9,973 bases of DNA from a bacterium (GTDB lineage Bacteria; Sumerlaeota; Sumerlaeia; MVZB01), in NCBI GenBank assembly GCA_023480605.1, contig JAMCWS010000198.1, positions 1 through 9,973 of the forward strand. Direction: 5' to 3'. The notes beneath the pieces are model-generated. The model was not told the DNA's origin and searched no databases. It was given only the letters and a program-made list of their open reading frames with translations. Both the position numbers and the translations under genes were made by a program. Shown here one piece after another: positions 6,745-9,973 of this stretch (position 1 is its first letter; every line of letters begins with the position of its first letter).

Positions 6745-8670
6745 TCACTGCCTTGCGCTCAGCCGGCGGAACTCCTCGGTGGCCAGCCGGCCGATCTTCT
6801 CGTTGAGCTGGTCCTCGGTGATCTCGGGCTTCAGGTCCCGGGCGACGCGTTCGTAAGTTTGCCAGAGATCGGCCTTGCCCAGGCCCAGGGCCTTGTTGAG
6901 CGAACTGACCTTGGCCTCGTTGCGGATCGCCATCGGATTGATCCGTTCCCACATCTCGCGATTCCATTGGCTGGCGGCCTTCTGGTGGGCGGCGACGATG
7001 GCGATGATCCAATGGCCCAGGTCGTAGAGGTAGCGGCGGATCTCCATCACGGCTTCGTCCTTGTTGCCCGCCAGCAGTTTCTGAATCATCATCTTGAGAT
7101 CCTGGACGGTGAAGGGCAGAAAGTAACGCGATTCGCTGCCGCCGCCCCCCTGCACCGACTGCACCAGCCCCTTGGCCAGCCGCTCCATATCGAGGGCGAA
7201 GGTGTAGAGATGCTGGGTCAGGCGCAGGAAGGGGTTCTCCTTGCCCATCTCGCGCATCGTCTGGGCCAGGTGTTCGTCGCCGAAAACCACCTGGAACAGT
7301 TTGCCCGTGTCGATTCCGAAATCGCCTTCCTCGACCGCCTCGCGCCGGTGCTCGTCCTCGGTGTTGATGGTTTTGTTGCTGTCGACCGGTTCGCTCTTGA
7401 TCGATGGGGGGGTGGCTTCGAGCAGCGACGCCGGCGGGGGCACGATCGCCTCCTCGAGGACGGGGAAGAGCATGTAAAGCAATTCGACGACGGCCGGGCG
7501 CTTGGCCGGCGGCGCTTTCTGAAGCCCCTCGCTGAGCGCGCCGCACAACGCCTCGAGGCGCACCTGGGGGTCGGCCAGGTGAAATTCCCCCTGGACGGCC
7601 TGAAGCCGGTCCATCAACTCGCGGGCCAGCAGCCACGACTCCGGATCGACGGGCCGGCGTGGAGGCGCCACAGGGGCGGCGGGCGGGGCCGGGGCCGGCG
7701 GGGCCTTTCTTTCGCGCTCCTCGGTCACCATGGCGGCGGCGGGGGCCGCCCGGCCGGCGGGAGGCGCCGCCGCTCGTTCGGGCCGACCCGGCGCGGGGGC
7801 CGGCGCTTCGCGCACTCCCCCGGCGAGCGACCGGGCCAGGGCGGCCAGCGGCTCGGGCGGGTGGCCGGCCTCGGCCAACGCCAGGCAGACCCGGCCGCCT
7901 TTTTCGGCGAAAATCGCCTGGAGCAGGTGGATCGGCTCGGTGTGGGGCGCCCGCGCGGCTTCGCGGATCCGGTCGGCCAGGGTCATGATCAATTGGAGCC
8001 GGGGCGTGGGCAGCACGCCGCGCATCATGCGTTCCTGGGCGGTCTTGGTGCGCAGAATGTCATTGGCGATCCAGGCCAGGTCCCCCTGCCAGGGGCTCCA
8101 TTCATCGACGCGGGTCACCGTCTGGGCGGGGTCCAGCCCGGCCCGGCTGAAGAACTCGGGCAACGGCGGCGCTTCGGACTCCGCCAGGGCGCGGAAAAGG
8201 CTGGCCGTGCCGATCCAGGGCACCTGGCGGTCGCGGGCCGAAGTGCGCGCCCGGTTGATCATCGTCGTCGCCGCCGGCGACAGCGAGGTCTGGGCATCGG
8301 GATCGATGGGCGGCAGGCCCGAGGGCTCGGTCCGGAAGCGAACGACGCTGTTGCCGGCGACGAACGCGTCGCCCGGCTGAAGCTCGCACGTTTGGCCCCG
8401 GTCCAGTTTCGCGCCGGCGAGCCAGGTGCCATTGGTGCTGTTTTCGTCTTTGAGCCACCAACGCCCCTCCGCCAGGCTCAGGGTGGCGTGGAAGCTCGAG
8501 GCGTAGGAGTCGCGCCCGAGCACGAGGTCATTGCTGAAGCCGCCCGGCCCGACGCCGCTGGAACGGCCCAGGCGCGTCAGCGATTGGCGGCCTTCGAAGC
8601 GCAGGCCATCGAGCGGACCGGCGATCACTTCGAGCAGAATCAAGGGGGCGTCGGCGTTATCGGGGCTCAT
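6745..8670 (-). CDS. FHA-domain T6SS accessory protein (Fha/TagH type) with a Clp-N-like middle region
   Basis: A 641-residue cytoplasmic protein, likely the phosphothreonine-reading regulator or scaffold of this T6SS. Residues about 12-113 form an FHA domain with the binding residues present: G35-R36, S58 and H61 (SSFH), and NSTNGT at 77-82. Residues about 137-180 and 222-270 look like two helical repeats of a Clp N-domain (for example TEPIHLLQAIFAEKG at 244-258). A Pro/Ala-rich linker spans about 287-341. Residues about 515-612 match my recollection of the C-terminal domain of T6SS FHA proteins: FLPFTVQDLKMMIQKLL, then YDLGHWIIAIVAAHQKAA, then LWQTYERVARDL. The region at 346-410 is helical and unrecognised. 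AAGGA sits 6 nt before the ATG. It starts 37 bp after the kinase-fold gene and lies before tssJ, where fha sits in the P. aeruginosa H1-T6SS. Domain calls are from pattern memory. Confidence 0.9.
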   Translation of the reverse strand: MSPDNADAPLILLEVIAGPLDGLRFEGRQSLTRLGRSSGVGPGGFSNDLVLGRDSYASSFHATLSLAEGRWWLKDENSTNGTWLAGAKLDRGQTCELQPGDAFVAGNSVVRFRTEPSGLPPIDPDAQTSLSPAATTMINRARTSARDRQVPWIGTASLFRALAESEAPPLPEFFSRAGLDPAQTVTRVDEWSPWQGDLAWIANDILRTKTAQERMMRGVLPTPRLQLIMTLADRIREAARAPHTEPIHLLQAIFAEKGGRVCLALAEAGHPPEPLAALARSLAGGVREAPAPAPGRPERAAAPPAGRAAPAAAMVTEERERKAPPAPAPPAAPVAPPRRPVDPESWLLARELMDRLQAVQGEFHLADPQVRLEALCGALSEGLQKAPPAKRPAVVELLYMLFPVLEEAIVPPPASLLEATPPSIKSEPVDSNKTINTEDEHRREAVEEGDFGIDTGKLFQVVFGDEHLAQTMREMGKENPFLRLTQHLYTFALDMERLAKGLVQSVQGGGGSESRYFLPFTVQDLKMMIQKLLAGNKDEAVMEIRRYLYDLGHWIIAIVAAHQKAASQWNREMWERINPMAIRNEAKVSSLNKALGLGKADLWQTYERVARDLKPEITEDQLNEKIGRLATEEFRRLSARQ

Positions 8671-8707
8671 GAATGATCCTTGGCGTTCTTCCTGGTTCCG
8701 GCCGTTT

Positions 8708-9973
8708 TCACATCCCCGCTTCGCGCAGCACCCGCTCGAGGGCCTGGCGCACTTCGGCGTTGCGGGCCGTCAGGCCGAACAGGGCGGTGTCGATCCGCCG
8801 TCCCATCTCCTCGACGCGGCGCATCAGCGGTTCGATGCGCGCCGACGGCACGGCCGGATCGAAATCGCCGTGATTGGCGCAGAAGCTGAAATTCTCGAAT
8901 TGCGTGACCAGTTGCAGTCCCAGCAGCATCGCCTCGTTCCACAGTGGGGCCGGGATGGCGTTGGGCCGCTCGCGGATCCGCTCGTTTTCGTGGAAGAAGA
9001 TCTGGCGGCGGCCGAAAACCTCGGCCACTTCCGGCCGGCGATGGCCCTTGAGCAGCCGATCCCAAAAGATGGCTTCCTGCCCTTCCTCACATTCGATGGC
9101 CGCCAGCGAGGCCAGGTCCTGGCGCAGGTCCTCCAGGGCGAGCACCACCTCGGCGATCCCCTGGCCGTCGTTGACCAGCAGTGTGCGGTAAAGAAGGATG
9201 CCCAGGCTATAGAGGTCGCAGGGCACGTGCAGAGCCGGCAGGAGGCGGAAGACGGCGTTGGGCACGCGGATGCCGCGCAGCTTTTCCAGGGCCGCCCGGC
9301 GCGGCGGTTCCAGAGGCAGCGGCAGACTGCGTATGTGGATGACGCGCGGTGAATACTCGCGCGCTTCGTCGCGCGTGGCGAGCAGTTCGACCGACGCGTC
9401 GCCCACCAGGTGGCGGCCCAGCGTCACCAGCACGCGGTCCTTGAGGCTCAACCAGCGCAGGCCGATCCCCGTGCCGACCGTCTGGCCGCGGATGACGGCC
9501 CGCCCGCCGGGCGCCTCGTCGACGGCGACCAGCAGGAAGTCGCCGCGCTGGGCCAGGCCGAACGAACTGTTGCGCACCAGCTCGGCGTCGTAAAGCGGAT
9601 CGGAGTGGGTCGGAGGGACGAAAATTTCGGGCGTCTCGCCGCCCCAGCGCAGTTCCAGCGTCGGCGACCCCAGGCTGACCAGGCGTGCCTGGAAGCGCCA
9701 CAACGAGGGGAGGTAAAGCCCCCCCGGCTCGATGTTGACCATCACGTGGCGCGGGCCCAGGCGCAGGTGGGGCGCGCCGGTGCGGCGGTGATACTCGTGC
9801 ACGGCGGCGCAAACCTGGGCAAACAAGGCCCATTTGAGCCGGAAGATCTCCAGCGCGTCCAGGCCCGAGGCGTCGTGATCGAAGAGCAGTTTATGGGCGA
9901 ATTGTTCGTCGACGACGCCGCGCCCCAGACGCAGGCGCTGGCCCGCCGCCGCCCCCCGGCCGCGATCTCGCGC
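8708..9973 (-). CDS. Kinase-fold protein, probable pseudokinase, N-terminus outside the window
   Basis: The frame is open from the right edge (base 9973) to TGA at 8710-8708, giving 421 visible residues; the true start and the kinase N-lobe lie outside. Numbered from the edge, a helix at 44-65 followed by HLRLGPRHVMV at 69-79 aligns with the kinase alpha-E helix and HRDLKPxNIL loop. CDLYSLGILLY at 252-262 matches the DxYSLGxLLY signature of helix F. The catalytic positions are changed: the HRD Asp is Arg71, the Lys is Gly73, the Asn is His76, and the likely DFG site reads SLG (100-102). About 150 residues separate the DFG-like site from helix F, far longer than a normal activation segment, so there is an insertion. 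The last 150 residues are helical and unrecognised. Being just upstream of an FHA gene in a T6SS cluster suggests a role in regulation, not phosphotransfer. A very divergent active kinase remains possible. Confidence 0.75.
   Translation of the reverse strand, partial: ARDRGRGAAAGQRLRLGRGVVDEQFAHKLLFDHDASGLDALEIFRLKWALFAQVCAAVHEYHRRTGAPHLRLGPRHVMVNIEPGGLYLPSLWRFQARLVSLGSPTLELRWGGETPEIFVPPTHSDPLYDAELVRNSSFGLAQRGDFLLVAVDEAPGGRAVIRGQTVGTGIGLRWLSLKDRVLVTLGRHLVGDASVELLATRDEAREYSPRVIHIRSLPLPLEPPRRAALEKLRGIRVPNAVFRLLPALHVPCDLYSLGILLYRTLLVNDGQGIAEVVLALEDLRQDLASLAAIECEEGQEAIFWDRLLKGHRRPEVAEVFGRRQIFFHENERIRERPNAIPAPLWNEAMLLGLQLVTQFENFSFCANHGDFDPAVPSARIEPLMRRVEEMGRRIDTALFGLTARNAEVRQALERVLREAGM

Noticed and set aside
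6710..7636. Minus-strand 308-codon frame overlapping the C-terminal half of fha
   Set aside because: Different frame of the same strand; Arg/Gly/Pro-rich frameshift product, while the fha frame carries the recognisable domains.
6673..8676. Long plus-strand open frame (667 codons) opposite the fha gene
   Set aside because: Antisense shadow of a protein with a clear FHA domain; its translation is low-complexity G/R/H-rich and starts inside the 9-bp repeat tract.
8708..9826. TTG at 9826 as the start of the kinase-fold gene
   Set aside because: The frame stays open to the window edge, and the TTG falls inside the alpha-E-like helix just before the catalytic loop, so the real start must be outside.

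Overview
The window is GC-rich and gene-dense, with strong G/C bias at third codon positions. All six genes that can be supported lie on the minus strand, so transcription runs from high to low coordinates. They form part of a type VI secretion system (T6SS) cluster. The presence of TssJ, TssL, TssM and TssK points to a Gram-negative (diderm) bacterium with a canonical T6SS. The sequence does not allow a reliable call of phylum.

Layout in transcription order: a kinase-fold protein truncated by the right edge (8708-9973); an FHA-domain T6SS accessory protein (6745-8670); a structured 191-bp spacer with 9-bp repeats in both orientations and a sigma70-like promoter (6554-6744); the lipoprotein tssJ (6080-6553); a 103-bp spacer with a hexanucleotide repeat carrying four GATC sites (5977-6079); the baseplate gene tssK (4603-5976), overlapping tssL by ATGA; tssL (3857-4606); a 120-bp spacer; and tssM, running off the left edge (1-3736). 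The order fha-tssJ-tssK-tssL-tssM is the one I know from the Pseudomonas aeruginosa H1-T6SS.

How the parts fit: TssJ (outer-membrane lipoprotein), TssM and TssL (inner membrane) build the trans-envelope complex. TssK links it to the baseplate. The FHA protein is the expected phosphothreonine-reading regulator. No sheath, tube, spike, tssE/F/G or clpV gene is present, so those must lie outside the window or elsewhere.

The most interesting parts are the two upstream genes. The kinase-fold protein appears to have lost the catalytic residues of both the HRD and DFG motifs, so it looks like a pseudokinase placed where threonine-phosphorylation control would be expected. The FHA protein carries, between its FHA domain and its T6SS-type C-terminus, a region resembling the two repeats of a Clp N-domain, the domain ClpV uses to recognise the sheath. 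Together they suggest a non-canonical post-translational control module. This is inference and would need profile searches and structure prediction.
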